From the NCBI GenBank assembly GCA_934717855.1, contig CAKUZI010000003.1:135558-199557 (forward strand): 64,000 bases of DNA. The letters run 5' to 3'. Below the pieces are notes generated by a model that did no database searches, was not told the DNA's origin, and was given only the letters and a program-made list of their open reading frames with translations. The DNA comes from an uncultured Candidatus Melainabacteria bacterium. Its GTDB lineage: Bacteria > Cyanobacteriota > Vampirovibrionia > Gastranaerophilales > Gastranaerophilaceae. The position numbers were made by a program, and so were the translations under genes. Numbering within the stretch: the first letter of the stretch is position 1; each line of letters opens with the position of its first letter. Below, one piece after another: positions 1 through 9,061 of this stretch.

Positions 1-1410
1 AGATTGATTAAAGCTTATTTAAGTGACAATTTTGAAGAAAATACAAGATTAATTCCGTATGATATGCGTCCAAAAGGAAGTGAAGTCCCTTACAGATGTT
101 GTATTTACAAGGAAAGAGCAGTTCTTAGAGATAGAGTTATTGCAGGTCTTGGAGCTTCTATTGAAGAAACAGATGACAGCACTTTGCTTTCAGAAGTAGC
201 AAAGAATGCAGAAAAAAGAGAAAAACCGGAAGAACATCCGCTAACAGTTCTTACAACTGCTTGTAAAGGCTGTGTTCCGTCAAGAATACATGTAACTGAT
301 TTGTGCCAAGGCTGTGTTGCCAGACCTTGTGAAAGCACTTGTAAGTTTGGGGCAATTTCAGTTCACGACGGCAAATCACATATTGATCCTGAAAAATGTA
401 AAAACTGCGGAATGTGTGCTCAAGTTTGTCCTTATCAAGCAATCCAAAGAATTATTGTTCCTTGTGAAAATGCTTGCCCTGTCGGTGCTATTGCAAAAGA
501 TGAAGAAGGGCATGCAAGGATTGATTTTGACAAATGTATTTCATGCGGAAAATGTGCGTCAGCTTGTCCGTTCGGTGCAGTACATGAAAAGAGTCAAATC
601 ATTGATGTTTTGAAAAACATTAAATCAGGTAAAAAAGTTATCGCAATGATTGCTCCTGCAATGATTGGACAGTTACCTTGTACAGCAACTCAGTTGAAAG
701 AAGCTATTATGGAATTAGGTTTTGCAGATGTTTATGAAGTTGCTCAAGGTGCAGATATTACAAGTAAAAACGAATCAGTAGAGTTCATTGAAAGAATGGA
801 AAAAGGCGAAAAATTCATGACAACTTCTTGTTGTGCAGGTTATAACGAACTTGTTGACAAGCATTTGCCGGAAATGAAACCATTCCGCTCTGATACAAAA
901 ACTCCAATGTACTACACTGCAGAAATCGTTAAGAAAGAACAACCGGATGCAGTAACAGTATTCTTTAGCCCTTGTGTTGCTAAAAAACGTGAAGCATTGA
1001 ATAATAACAATGTTGATTATGTTCTTAACTACGAAGAAATCGGCGCTTGGATGGTTGCAAGAAATATTCAGGTTTCTGAATGCAAAGATAGTGAATTTAA
1101 AACTCAATCATCTGCAGAAGCAAGAAATTACTGTGTAACAGGTGGTGTTGCAAAAGCAGTTCAAGCTCTAATTCCGGAAGGTGTTGAGGTTAAACCTGTT
1201 GTAATTGACGGTTTGACAAAACAATCAGTTAGAGATTTGAAAAAATACGCTAAAAATGGAACTTGTGATTTAGGTAACTTAATTGAAGTTATGGCTTGTA
1301 CAGGTGGTTGTTTGGGAGGAAACTCAACAGTAAATGCATACAAACCGGCTTTGAAACAAGTTACAACTTATGTAAACGAAAGCAAACCGTTTTCAGAAGT
1401 ACATAAATAA
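1..1410 (+). CDS. Monomeric [FeFe] hydrogenase, 5' end cut by the window edge
   Basis: This enzyme reversibly reduces protons to H2 with ferredoxin electrons in the cytoplasm. The reading frame is open to base 1, and family members carry some residues before the conserved IPYDMRPK stretch, so the start is probably outside the window. Counting from the first in-frame TTG at base 4, two [4Fe-4S] ferredoxin clusters are seen at about residues 132-142 and 178-188, with extra cysteines at 87-113. The H-cluster domain shows L1 TSCC (274-277), L2 SPC (322-324) and L3 MACTGGC (430-436). The usual Pro and Trp after L1 are Ala and Tyr, and the L2 Met is Ser. No HydEFG maturases lie nearby. The family call is strong; physiological direction is inference. 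Confidence 0.9.
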   Translation, partial: RLIKAYLSDNFEENTRLIPYDMRPKGSEVPYRCCIYKERAVLRDRVIAGLGASIEETDDSTLLSEVAKNAEKREKPEEHPLTVLTTACKGCVPSRIHVTDLCQGCVARPCESTCKFGAISVHDGKSHIDPEKCKNCGMCAQVCPYQAIQRIIVPCENACPVGAIAKDEEGHARIDFDKCISCGKCASACPFGAVHEKSQIIDVLKNIKSGKKVIAMIAPAMIGQLPCTATQLKEAIMELGFADVYEVAQGADITSKNESVEFIERMEKGEKFMTTSCCAGYNELVDKHLPEMKPFRSDTKTPMYYTAEIVKKEQPDAVTVFFSPCVAKKREALNNNNVDYVLNYEEIGAWMVARNIQVSECKDSEFKTQSSAEARNYCVTGGVAKAVQALIPEGVEVKPVVIDGLTKQSVRDLKKYAKNGTCDLGNLIEVMACTGGCLGGNSTVNAYKPALKQVTTYVNESKPFSEVHK

Positions 1411-1423
1411 AAGTTAAGTTAAT

Positions 1424-1498
1424 AGGTGAATAAAGCAATAAGTGAATATGTTCGTAAAAACAAGTCGAACAAAATGAGCGAAGTGCATTTATTCACCT
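1424..1498. repeat. Degenerate palindromic intergenic repeat
   Basis: The 11-base arms aggtgaataaa (1424-1434) and tttattcacct (1488-1498) are perfect complements. They enclose an inner gttcg/cgaac hairpin and a gagcgaag motif. This layout resembles the GTGAGTAGTGA palindromes at 8.3, 10.9 and 41.7 kb, so it may be a decayed member of that family. It fills most of the hydrogenase-dxr spacer and could also act as a terminator. Confidence 0.55.
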
Positions 1499-1553
1499 TT
1501 TTACTTATTTATTGCTTTTATTAAAAAATAAAAATATAAAAACAGGAAATAAT

Positions 1554-2654
1554 ATGGAAATAAAGAAGAGAAAAATTAGTATAATCGGATCTACAGGATC
1601 TATTGGAACGCAAGCTTTAGAAGTTATAGAAAAACTTCAAGATAAATTTGAAATTATTGCTCTTGCAGGAGGACACAATAAAGAGCTTTTGGCAAAACAG
1701 GCTGAAAAATTCAAACCAAAATATACTTGTCTTGGAGAAGAAGGACTTGAAAGAATTTGTTCAGACAAAGAAAATGATATCATTCTGGTTGCTTGTTCCG
1801 GCAAAATTGGGTTAAGACCGACTTTGACAGCTATTAAAAACGGTATTGATATTGCACTTGCAAATAAAGAAACACTTGTTATGGCAGGTGATATTGTTAT
1901 GGCTGAAGCTAAGAAATATGGTGTTAAAATCGTTCCTGTTGACAGTGAACACTGCGCAATCCATCAATGCATAAAAGATATTAATCAGGTAGATAAACTT
2001 ATAATTACTGCATCAGGCGGGCCTTTTCTTCACAAAACTGTTGACGATATGAAAAATGCAACTGTAGAACAGGCGCTTGCTCATCCGAGATGGAATATGG
2101 GTAAAAAAATTACCGTTGACAGTGCGACTTTGATGAACAAAGGTCTTGAAATCATTGAAGCACATCATTTGTTCGGATTTGATTATGACAAAATCGATGT
2201 TGTTGTCCATCCTCAAAGCATTGTTCATTCTGCGATTGAGTATGTCGATGGAAGTGTAATTGCTCAACTTGGGCTTCCTAGTATGCATATTCCAATTCAG
2301 TATGCAATAACTTATCCTGAAAGATTTGAGGGAATAAAATCAAAGAGTTTCAGTTTTGCTGAAATTGCTCATTTAGATTTTGAAAAACCGGATTACGAAA
2401 AATTCCCGACTGTAAAACTTGCCTATGAAATGGGGCGAAAAGGTGGAACCGCAACAGTTTGTTTAAATGCTTCAAATGAAGAGGCTGTTTTTGCGTTTTT
2501 AGACGGAAGAATAAAACTTTATAACATCTATGAAATTACAAAAAAAATGTGTGATGAACATAGAGTTATTGAAAATCCAACAATTGACGAAATTTTTGAA
2601 GTTGATAAAGAAATTCGTGAAAAAACAAAAGAATATATAAATACAGTGCATTAA
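1554..2654 (+). CDS. dxr: 1-deoxy-D-xylulose 5-phosphate reductoisomerase
   Basis: This is the second enzyme of the MEP isoprenoid pathway, making MEP from DXP with NADPH and a divalent metal. The 366-residue protein has the NADPH-binding GSTGSIG at residues 12-18, the metal-site VPVDSEH motif, TASGGPF, and the substrate-loop HPRWNMG followed by VDSATLMNKG. A longer frame opens at a TTG at 1512, but the ATG at 1554 follows an AGGAAA ribosome site and places the Rossmann motif at the normal distance from the N-terminus. Length is typical of the family (about 370-400). It is the last plus-strand gene before convergent gyrA and is followed by a strong terminator hairpin. Confidence 0.96.
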   Translation: MEIKKRKISIIGSTGSIGTQALEVIEKLQDKFEIIALAGGHNKELLAKQAEKFKPKYTCLGEEGLERICSDKENDIILVACSGKIGLRPTLTAIKNGIDIALANKETLVMAGDIVMAEAKKYGVKIVPVDSEHCAIHQCIKDINQVDKLIITASGGPFLHKTVDDMKNATVEQALAHPRWNMGKKITVDSATLMNKGLEIIEAHHLFGFDYDKIDVVVHPQSIVHSAIEYVDGSVIAQLGLPSMHIPIQYAITYPERFEGIKSKSFSFAEIAHLDFEKPDYEKFPTVKLAYEMGRKGGTATVCLNASNEEAVFAFLDGRIKLYNIYEITKKMCDEHRVIENPTIDEIFEVDKEIREKTKEYINTVH

Positions 2655-2703
2655 AAACATAATGCAGAGTAAAAGTTTTTTCAAAAGAAACTTTATACAT
2701 AAT

Positions 2704-2740
2704 AAAAAGATGGAAAAGCATTAACTTCTCCATCTTTTTA
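2704..2740. terminator. Bidirectional terminator between dxr and gyrA
   Basis: A 15-bp stem with one mismatch (2704-2718 against 2725-2739, loop cattaa) has an A-run on its left and a T-run on its right. It can therefore end transcription from both convergent genes. Confidence 0.85.
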
Positions 2741-2758
2741 ATTATATGTTTGATTATA

Positions 2759-5320
2759 TTATTCGTTGTTGCCTTCGTCTAATAAACTTGTTTGAGAAAC
2801 ATTTCCCTGTGCTTCATTAGTGTCCATTGAAGCTACATCTTTTTTTACTGTTTCATCTTCATCAGGGTTCAAAATTTTGTTTACTGATACAACTGAATCG
2901 TTGTCAGTCAAGTTTTGAGCTCTTACGCCTGTTGCAGGACGGCCTTGACGAGATATTGAACCTGCATTCAATCTTGTAACAACACCGTTTGCTGTAACCA
3001 TCATGATATCATCTGACTCTTTTACGATAGTTAGAGCAACTAGTTTTGACGCAGTTGATTTGAATTTAGTTGCAATCAAACCGATACCACCTCTGTTTTG
3101 GCTTCTGAATTCAGATAATTTTGTACGTTTACCAAATCCGTCAGATGTTACAACCAACAAGTCTGCGTCATAATCTCTTGGAACAATGTCGCAACCAACA
3201 AGTTCATCGCCGGTTCTCAATTTCATTGAAGTTACACCTCTTGCGCTTCTTCCTAAAGGTCTCAAATCTTCGATTGGGAATCTGATTGCCATACCACAAG
3301 ATGTTCCGATAATAATTTCATCTCTTGCAGATGCAAGTTTTACCCAATTAAGTTCATCGCCTTCTTCCAAACCGATTGCGATAATACCGTTTCTTCTGAT
3401 ATTTGAGAAGTTGTCTAATTCGATACGTTTAATGTATCCTTTCTTAGTCAACATAATTAAGTTCAAATCGTGTGAGAAGTTGCTTACAGGTACAACTGCC
3501 GTAATTTTTTCATCTTGATCGATAGGAAGAACGTTTACGATTGGCAAACCTTTAGATTGACGTCCACCCTCTGGGAAGTCGTAAACACTTAAGCTGTATA
3601 CAGTTCCTTTTGAAGAGAAGAACAATACTTTATCGTGCATCATTGCTGTAAAGAAGTGTTGAATATCATCATCTTCTTTAGTTTTAATGCCCGATTTGCC
3701 ACGAGTTGCACGGTTTTGGCGTTCAAATGTGTCTAGAGAAATACGTTTCAAATATCCTTGGTGAGTGATAAATACTGCCATAGGAGTATTTGGAGTTAAG
3801 TCCTCAATTGTAACTTCACCTTGTTCCGGCAAGATTTGAGTTTTTCTATCGTCACCGTATTTTTCTTTATCTTCAAGCAATTCTTTTTTGATGATGTCAA
3901 GGATTTTTTGACGGCTTGCAAGAATTTCTTCGTATTCAGCGATTTTCTTAACAAGTTCATCATACTCAGCTTTAACCTTGTCTTGCTCCAACCCTGTCAA
4001 TCTTCTCAATTGCATTTCCAAAATTGCATTAGATTGGTCAACATCAAGTCCAAATCTGCTCATCAAGCCTGTTCTTGCATCATCAGTAGTTTTTGATTTT
4101 TTGATAAGTTCAATAACTTCGTCAATTGAACCCAAAGCTATAATCAAACCTGCTAAAATGTGAGCTCTGATTTTTGCCTTTTTCAAGAAGAAAATTGTAC
4201 GTCTTGTAACGATTTCAACCCTATGTTCAACGAATTCAGAAAGAACTTCAAACAAATTCATCAATCTAGGTTGTTTCCCGCAAAGCGCAAGCATATTTAC
4301 ACCAAAAGTTGTTGCCAATTGAGTGAATTTGAACAAATTGTTTTTAACGACATCAGGTTTTGCGTCACGTTTAAGTTCAATTACAATACGCATACCCTCT
4401 CTGTCGGATTCGTCACGAATATCGGAAATTCCTGTAACTCTTTGATCTTTAACAAGTTCTGCAATCTTTTCAATCAAAGCTGCTTTGTTTACTTGGTAAG
4501 GAATTTCAGTTACAACAATTGCTGTACGAGCTTGACGACCATTTCCGCCTGCAATCTCTTCAAAGTTTGCAACTGCTTGCATTTTGATAGAACCACGACC
4601 TGTTTCGTAAGCTTGTTTAATGTCGTTTAATCCGATAATTGTAGCTGCTGTCGGGAAGTCAGGGCCCTTGATGTATTCCATTAACTCTGCAATAGTAATG
4701 CTTGGGTTGTCAATTAGAGCAATTGTACCGTCAACGATTTCGCAAAGGTTGTGAGGTGGAACGTTTGTTGCCATACCTACTGCAATACCTGAACATCCGT
4801 TTAAAAGTAACATTGGAAGTCTAACCGGTAAAACAGATGGTTCTTGCAATGAACCGTCAAAGTTTGGCTCAAATTCAACTGTTTCACAATCAATATCTGC
4901 AAGCATAGATTGTGTAATCTTGTGCATTCTAGCCTCAGTATACCTCATCGCAGCTGCTCCGTCGCCGTCAACAGAACCGAAGTTTCCGTGTCCGTCAACA
5001 GTTAAATATCTGGTAGAGAAGTCTTGAGCCATACGAACTAAAGCTTCATAAACAGCTGTATCACCGTGTGGGTGATATTTACCAAGAACTTCACCAACGA
5101 TACGAGCACATTTCTTAAACGGTTTGTCAGGAGTCATTCCGAGTTCGTTCATTGCATACAAAATACGTCTGTGTACCGGTTTTAAACCATCTCTAACATC
5201 CGGCAATGCACGTCCGACAATTACACTCATCGCATAATCAATGTATGAACGCTTCATCTCTTCTCTAATATTAACAGGAACGATTTTACCGTCCGCAAAC
5301 ATATTTTGTTGATTACTCAT
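2759..5320 (-). CDS. gyrA: DNA gyrase subunit A
   Basis: This is the breakage-reunion subunit of DNA gyrase, which with GyrB introduces negative supercoils. The 853-residue protein has the winged-helix/tower core, with catalytic Tyr at residue 127 in [10 protein letters not shown], and the six-bladed C-terminal wrapping domain. The GyrA-box region reads [10 protein letters not shown] instead of the QRRGGKG of E. coli, a form I recall from cyanobacterial GyrA. At the quinolone-contact positions equivalent to E. coli Ser83 and Asp87 it has Thr88 and Glu92. The start follows AGGGAGA on the minus strand. The gene is monocistronic here, and gyrB is not in the window. An acidic tail of about 30 residues follows the wrapping domain. 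Confidence 0.97.
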   Translation of the reverse strand: MSNQQNMFADGKIVPVNIREEMKRSYIDYAMSVIVGRALPDVRDGLKPVHRRILYAMNELGMTPDKPFKKCARIVGEVLGKYHPHGDTAVYEALVRMAQDFSTRYLTVDGHGNFGSVDGDGAAAMRYTEARMHKITQSMLADIDCETVEFEPNFDGSLQEPSVLPVRLPMLLLNGCSGIAVGMATNVPPHNLCEIVDGTIALIDNPSITIAELMEYIKGPDFPTAATIIGLNDIKQAYETGRGSIKMQAVANFEEIAGGNGRQARTAIVVTEIPYQVNKAALIEKIAELVKDQRVTGISDIRDESDREGMRIVIELKRDAKPDVVKNNLFKFTQLATTFGVNMLALCGKQPRLMNLFEVLSEFVEHRVEIVTRRTIFFLKKAKIRAHILAGLIIALGSIDEVIELIKKSKTTDDARTGLMSRFGLDVDQSNAILEMQLRRLTGLEQDKVKAEYDELVKKIAEYEEILASRQKILDIIKKELLEDKEKYGDDRKTQILPEQGEVTIEDLTPNTPMAVFITHQGYLKRISLDTFERQNRATRGKSGIKTKEDDDIQHFFTAMMHDKVLFFSSKGTVYSLSVYDFPEGGRQSKGLPIVNVLPIDQDEKITAVVPVSNFSHDLNLIMLTKKGYIKRIELDNFSNIRRNGIIAIGLEEGDELNWVKLASARDEIIIGTSCGMAIRFPIEDLRPLGRSARGVTSMKLRTGDELVGCDIVPRDYDADLLVVTSDGFGKRTKLSEFRSQNRGGIGLIATKFKSTASKLVALTIVKESDDIMMVTANGVVTRLNAGSISRQGRPATGVRAQNLTDNDSVVSVNKILNPDEDETVKKDVASMDTNEAQGNVSQTSLLDEGNNE

Positions 5321-5349
5321 ATTATCTCCCTATATCATCCTTTGTATAG

Positions 5350-5358
5350 ATTGTAGCA
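5350..5358 (-). promoter_or_regulatory. Extended -10 promoter for gyrA
   Basis: On the minus strand the sequence reads TGCTACAAT, a TGn extended -10 element, about 30 bases before the gyrA start. No good -35 box is seen at 17 bases, which is common with extended -10 promoters. Confidence 0.5.
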
Positions 5359-5425
5359 CAAACAAAGGTAATTTGGAAATTTTAAAATAATCTTTACAAA
5401 AAAATAATTGAGAATATTTGAAAAT

Positions 5426-6304
5426 TTAGTTTCGTTCAAGAATTTCTCTAACGTAAGCAAAATATTCATTATTTTTGTATTTTTCAATAGTTTTTAGCAA
5501 GTTTTTTTTGGCAACAAATCCCATTCTATATGCTATTTCTTCAAGACAGGCGATTTTTATACCTTGGTTGTCTTCAACTGTTTTTACAAATTGACCTGCT
5601 TGGAGTAAAGAGTGGTGAGTGCCTGTATCGAGCCACGCAAAACCTCGCCCCAAAAGCTCTACATTTAAATTGTTATTTTTTAAATAAATATTATTCAAAT
5701 CTGTAATTTCGAGTTCGCCTCGTGCAGACGGTTTTAAATTTTTTGCATATTCAACAACATTTTTGTCGTAAAAATAAAGTCCAGTAACTGCATAATTTGA
5801 CTTTGGTTTGAGTGGTTTTTCTTCTAAAGAAATAGCTTTTCCGTTTTTATCAAATTCAACAACTCCGAATCTTTGCGGATCTTTTACAGGGTATCCGAAA
5901 ACAGTTGCACCACCGTTTTGTTTAATATTTTTTACAACAGATTTAAGTTTTCCTGAAAAGCCTCCGCCGTAAAAAATGTTGTCACCCAAAACAAGTGCGA
6001 CGTCATCTCCGTTTATAAATTCTTCGCCTAAAATAAACGCTTGAGCCAAGCCATCCGGAGAAGGTTGTTCTTTGTATGAAAATTTTACTCCAAATTGATT
6101 TCCATCTCCAAGTAATCTTTTGAAATTTGGTAAATCTACAGGAGTAGAAATTATCAAAATATCGCGAATTCCTGCAAGCATTAATACAGAAATCGGGTGA
6201 TAAATCATAGGTTTGTCGTAAATCGGCAAAAGTTGTTTTGAAACTGCAATAGTGCTCGGATGTAATCTTGTTCCTGCACCACCTGCTAATACAATACCTT
6301 TCAT
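5426..6304 (-). CDS. rmlA: Glucose-1-phosphate thymidylyltransferase
   Basis: This is the first step of dTDP-L-rhamnose synthesis: dTTP plus glucose-1-phosphate gives dTDP-glucose. The 292-residue protein begins with the nucleotidyltransferase signature [16 protein letters not shown], followed by [19 protein letters not shown] lies two codons upstream, but the ATG at 6304 is preceded directly by GAGGTG as a ribosome site, so I chose the ATG. It is the last gene of the rmlC-B-D-A block. A good sigma-70-type promoter lies just upstream, so it may also be transcribed separately. Confidence 0.96.
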   Translation of the reverse strand: MKGIVLAGGAGTRLHPSTIAVSKQLLPIYDKPMIYHPISVLMLAGIRDILIISTPVDLPNFKRLLGDGNQFGVKFSYKEQPSPDGLAQAFILGEEFINGDDVALVLGDNIFYGGGFSGKLKSVVKNIKQNGGATVFGYPVKDPQRFGVVEFDKNGKAISLEEKPLKPKSNYAVTGLYFYDKNVVEYAKNLKPSARGELEITDLNNIYLKNNNLNVELLGRGFAWLDTGTHHSLLQAGQFVKTVEDNQGIKIACLEEIAYRMGFVAKKNLLKTIEKYKNNEYFAYVREILERN

Positions 6305-6335
6305 AATCACCTCATAATTTATAATACCAAACGAT

Positions 6336-6364
6336 TATAGACCAATTTGATAAAATATGCAATA
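6336..6364 (-). promoter_or_regulatory. Promoter for rmlA
   Basis: On the minus strand TTGCAT and TATAAT are separated by about 17 bases, ending about 30 bases before the rmlA ATG. It lies between rmlD and rmlA, suggesting independent rmlA expression. The -10 is at 6336-6341; the -35 position is accurate to within about two bases. Confidence 0.6.
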
Positions 6365-6407
6365 TACGAAGTTTGGTGATGGAGCAATGGTTTTATATTC
6401 GAATTTT

Positions 6408-7220
6408 TTACCTTAATTCAATATAATCGTGCAAAGCAGTTTGCCAATTTCTACAAATTCCGTCATTATCCATTACGCTGTAAGTTGGACGTTTTGCCGG
6501 ACGAGGAAATTCTGCTGTCGTACAAGGTTGCAAATTAACCTCAAGCCCTGCTTGTTTATATATTTCCTTCGCAAATCCATACCAGCTAGTGAAACCTGAA
6601 CCACATACGTGGTAAGTTCCATAAGGTTTTGAAAGTAATTTTACAATTCCGTTTGCAAGTTCAACTGTCCAAGTCGGACATCCAATTTGATCATCAACAA
6701 CTTTAACTTCAGCTCTATCGGCCAAACTTATCATAGTTTCAACAAAGTTTTTGCCGTGATGGCCGTATAACCAGCTTGTACGAGCGATGTAATGCTTTTC
6801 ACAAAGGCTTCTGACAGCTTCTTCTCCCTCGTATTTTGTTAAGCCATAGTTATTTATCGGGTCAGGCTTGTCTTCAGGAGTATAAGGTTCAACATTCGTT
6901 CCATCAAAAACATAATCTGTTGAGATGTAAACAAGCGTAATACCAAGTTTTCCACAAGTTTCAGCGATGTTCTCAGTGCCTGTAACATTGATTAATTCAG
7001 CAGTCTGCAAATCTTCTTCCGCCTTATCAACATTTGTATAAGCTGCACAGTGAACAACAACATCAGGATGTACATCCGTCAAAACCTGTTTAACCTGTTC
7101 TGCATTTGTAATATCAAGGGTATCAACATCTGTTTCAATAACAAATGCGCCCATATCTTCCAATATCGGACACAAATCCTGCCCTAACATACCTTTTGAT
7201 CCGGTAACTAATATTTTCAT
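6408..7220 (-). CDS. rmlD: dTDP-4-dehydrorhamnose reductase
   Basis: This is the last step of dTDP-L-rhamnose synthesis, the NAD(P)H-dependent reduction of dTDP-4-keto-rhamnose. The 270-residue SDR-type protein has the N-terminal nucleotide motif GSKGMLGQD, the STDYVFDG motif, a catalytic YGLTKYEGE (Tyr-x3-Lys), the ARTSWLYG stretch and GCPTW. The start follows AAGGAAAGAAG on the minus strand. It lies 57 bases after rmlB, and that spacer is filled by half of a palindrome. The call is firm because all four rml genes are adjacent. Confidence 0.95.
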   Translation of the reverse strand: MKILVTGSKGMLGQDLCPILEDMGAFVIETDVDTLDITNAEQVKQVLTDVHPDVVVHCAAYTNVDKAEEDLQTAELINVTGTENIAETCGKLGITLVYISTDYVFDGTNVEPYTPEDKPDPINNYGLTKYEGEEAVRSLCEKHYIARTSWLYGHHGKNFVETMISLADRAEVKVVDDQIGCPTWTVELANGIVKLLSKPYGTYHVCGSGFTSWYGFAKEIYKQAGLEVNLQPCTTAEFPRPAKRPTYSVMDNDGICRNWQTALHDYIELR

Positions 7221-7252
7221 ATTTATCTTCTTTCCTTGTAATAAATTGTTAT

Positions 7253-7311
7253 AGATGCCAAGTTATACATAAACAGACTATGCCTCTATGCATCTTTGCC
7301 TCTTGGCATCT
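7253..7311. repeat. Palindromic element spanning the rmlB 3' end
   Basis: Perfect 10-base arms agatgccaag (7253-7262) and cttggcatct (7302-7311) flank inner gcctc/gaggc pieces. One arm lies inside the last codons of rmlB and the other in the rmlB-rmlD spacer. The same agatgccaaga word recurs near 27.35 kb and 29.72 kb, so this is a dispersed repeat and not only a local hairpin. Confidence 0.7.
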
Positions 7312-8267
7312 ACATTCTTCATCCAAGATTGGTTGTTCAGGTACCAATCAATCGTAAGTTTAATACCTTCTTCAAATGTCAAAGATGGTTCCCAACCTAG
7401 TTCTGATTGAATTTTGTCGTTGCAGATTGCGTAGCGTTTATCGTGTCCAAGTCTGTCTTGAACATATTTAATAGAACTTTCATCTTTTCCCATTGCTTCA
7501 AGGATTAAGTGAGTAATCTCCATATTTGTTTTTTCGTTATGTCCGCCGATATTGTAAACTTCACCGATTTTACCCTTGTGAAGTACTGTGTCAATAGCTG
7601 AACAATGGTCGTATACATATAACCAATCACGAACATTTAGCCCATCTCCATAGACAGGAACTTTTTCGCCTTTCAATAATTGAGAAATGAAGAACGGAAT
7701 AAGTTTTTCTGGATACTGATAAGGTCCGTAGTTATTTGAACATCTTGTGTTTAATGTTGGCATACCATATGTTTCGTGATAAGCTCTAACAAGCATATCA
7801 GCACTTGCTTTACTGGCAGAATAAGGGCTGTTCGGAGCAAGCGGTGTTGTTTCCATAAAATAACCTGTCTTACCTAATGTTCCGTATACCTCATCAGTTG
7901 AAACTTGCAAATATTTTTCTGTTTTAAATTCTTTTGCTGATTGTAATAAATTTAGAGTACCTTGAACATTTGTTTCTACAAAAATTTCAGGATGTTTGAT
8001 AGAATTATCAACATGTGATTCCGCAGCAAAGTTTACGATTGCATCAACCTGTTCAACAAGTTGAGGAACTAATTTTTTATCACAAATATTGCCGTGAACA
8101 AATGTATAATTTGGATTATCCTTTATATCATCAAGATTTTCAAGATTTCCGCAGTATGTTAATGCGTCAAGGTTTATAATTTTATAATCAGGATGGGTGT
8201 TTAGCATATGTCTAACAAAACAGCTTCCGATAAATCCTGCACCACCTGTTACTAGTATTGTTGTCAT
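7278..8267 (-). CDS. rmlB: dTDP-glucose 4,6-dehydratase with a repeat-derived C-terminal tail
   Basis: This enzyme converts dTDP-glucose to dTDP-4-keto-6-deoxyglucose with bound NAD+. The 329-residue extended SDR protein has GGAGFIGS near the N-terminus, the catalytic STDEVYG motif, YSASKAS (Tyr-x3-Lys) and NNYGPYQYPEKLIP. The expected C-terminal region ends near WYLNNQSWMKN. The last residues, DAKRQRCIEA, are encoded by the arm of a palindromic repeat, so the original stop has apparently been replaced. The gene is second in the rml operon and is separated from rmlC by another palindrome. The start codon follows an AGGAGA ribosome site. Confidence 0.96.
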   Translation of the reverse strand: MTTILVTGGAGFIGSCFVRHMLNTHPDYKIINLDALTYCGNLENLDDIKDNPNYTFVHGNICDKKLVPQLVEQVDAIVNFAAESHVDNSIKHPEIFVETNVQGTLNLLQSAKEFKTEKYLQVSTDEVYGTLGKTGYFMETTPLAPNSPYSASKASADMLVRAYHETYGMPTLNTRCSNNYGPYQYPEKLIPFFISQLLKGEKVPVYGDGLNVRDWLYVYDHCSAIDTVLHKGKIGEVYNIGGHNEKTNMEITHLILEAMGKDESSIKYVQDRLGHDKRYAICNDKIQSELGWEPSLTFEEGIKLTIDWYLNNQSWMKNVDAKRQRCIEA

Positions 8268-8282
8268 GTGTTCTCCTTTATG

Positions 8283-8400
8283 TATTAGTGAGTAGTGAAT
8301 GGTGAGTAGTGAGTGGTAAATAGTTCATTTAGTTCACTTCGCTCAACATATATTTTTAGTGCGTAGCACCTTTAAGAACCATTCACTATTCACCATTTAT
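8283..8400. repeat. GTGAGTAGTGA-family palindrome, copy between rmlC and rmlB
   Basis: Imperfect inverted arms built of gtga(g/a)t(a/g)gtga words flank a core with cacttcgctcaacatat and tagtgcgtagcacc. The core is nearly identical, in opposite orientation, to that at 10.9 kb. It lies inside the rml operon and reaches the last codons of rmlC, so it must be transcribed and could fold as a long hairpin. Confidence 0.85.
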
Positions 8401-8942
8401 TTCCTTACTTCCGCCAATGTTGGCTGTATCTTGTCTTTTTCTGATAAAATTGGTTCAAAATCAATTTCCCAATCAATATTTATGTCTTTATCATTCCACA
8501 AAACACCTCTATCTGCTTGTGGAGCGTATTCTCCACTCGCTTTATAAAGTAATTCTGCTTCGTCTGATAAAACAACAAATCCGTGTGCAAAGCCTTCCGG
8601 AATAAATAACATATGTTTATTTTCTTCTGAAAGTTCTACTTTTACATATTGTCCGAAAGTTTTGGAATCAGGGCGAATATCAACTGCAACATCATAAATT
8701 CTTCCGCGTCCGCATCTAACAAGTTTTGCCTGCCCGTATGGAGCTTCTTGATAGTGCAAACCTCTTAACACGTGTGCGCAAGATTTTGAGTGGTTGTCTT
8801 GGTTGAATTCCACATCAATCCCATTTTCAGCAAATTCTGATTTTTTATAAGCTTCCATAAAAAATCCGCGGTTGTCTCCAAAAACTTTTGGTTTAACTAA
8901 TATTACGTCTTTTATTTTTTGTCTTTCAAATTCAAATGGCAT
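8397..8942 (-). CDS. rmlC: dTDP-4-dehydrorhamnose 3,5-epimerase
   Basis: This cupin enzyme epimerises dTDP-4-keto-6-deoxyglucose at C3 and C5, the third step to dTDP-rhamnose. The 181-residue protein shows GDNRGFFMEAY, the active-site VLRGLHYQ, RGRIYDVAVDIR, and FIPEGFAHGF. These are the classical RmlC signatures, including the catalytic His of LHYQ. It is the first gene of the minus-strand rml operon, with an AGAGGA ribosome site and a good promoter upstream. Its last codons touch the palindromic repeat that separates it from rmlB. Confidence 0.96.
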   Translation of the reverse strand: MPFEFERQKIKDVILVKPKVFGDNRGFFMEAYKKSEFAENGIDVEFNQDNHSKSCAHVLRGLHYQEAPYGQAKLVRCGRGRIYDVAVDIRPDSKTFGQYVKVELSEENKHMLFIPEGFAHGFVVLSDEAELLYKASGEYAPQADRGVLWNDKDINIDWEIDFEPILSEKDKIQPTLAEVRK

Positions 8943-8972
8943 AAAGTTCCTCTTTTTCTATAGATTAATAAA

Positions 8973-9000
8973 ATTATACAATAAATTTTTAAATTAACAA
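8973..9000 (-). promoter_or_regulatory. Promoter of the rml operon
   Basis: On the minus strand TTGTTA (8995-9000) and TATAAT (8973-8978) are spaced by 16 bases, about 30 bases ahead of rmlC. This is the likely operon promoter. Confidence 0.65.
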
Positions 9001-9061
9001 AATGGGTAATAGTTTTTTACATAAAACTAAATAATAATTAAAATCTGAAAGGGGATTTACG

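Noticed and set aside
4160..4630. 156-residue plus-strand frame inside gyrA
   Set aside because: It lies wholly within gyrA on the other strand and shows no family signature.
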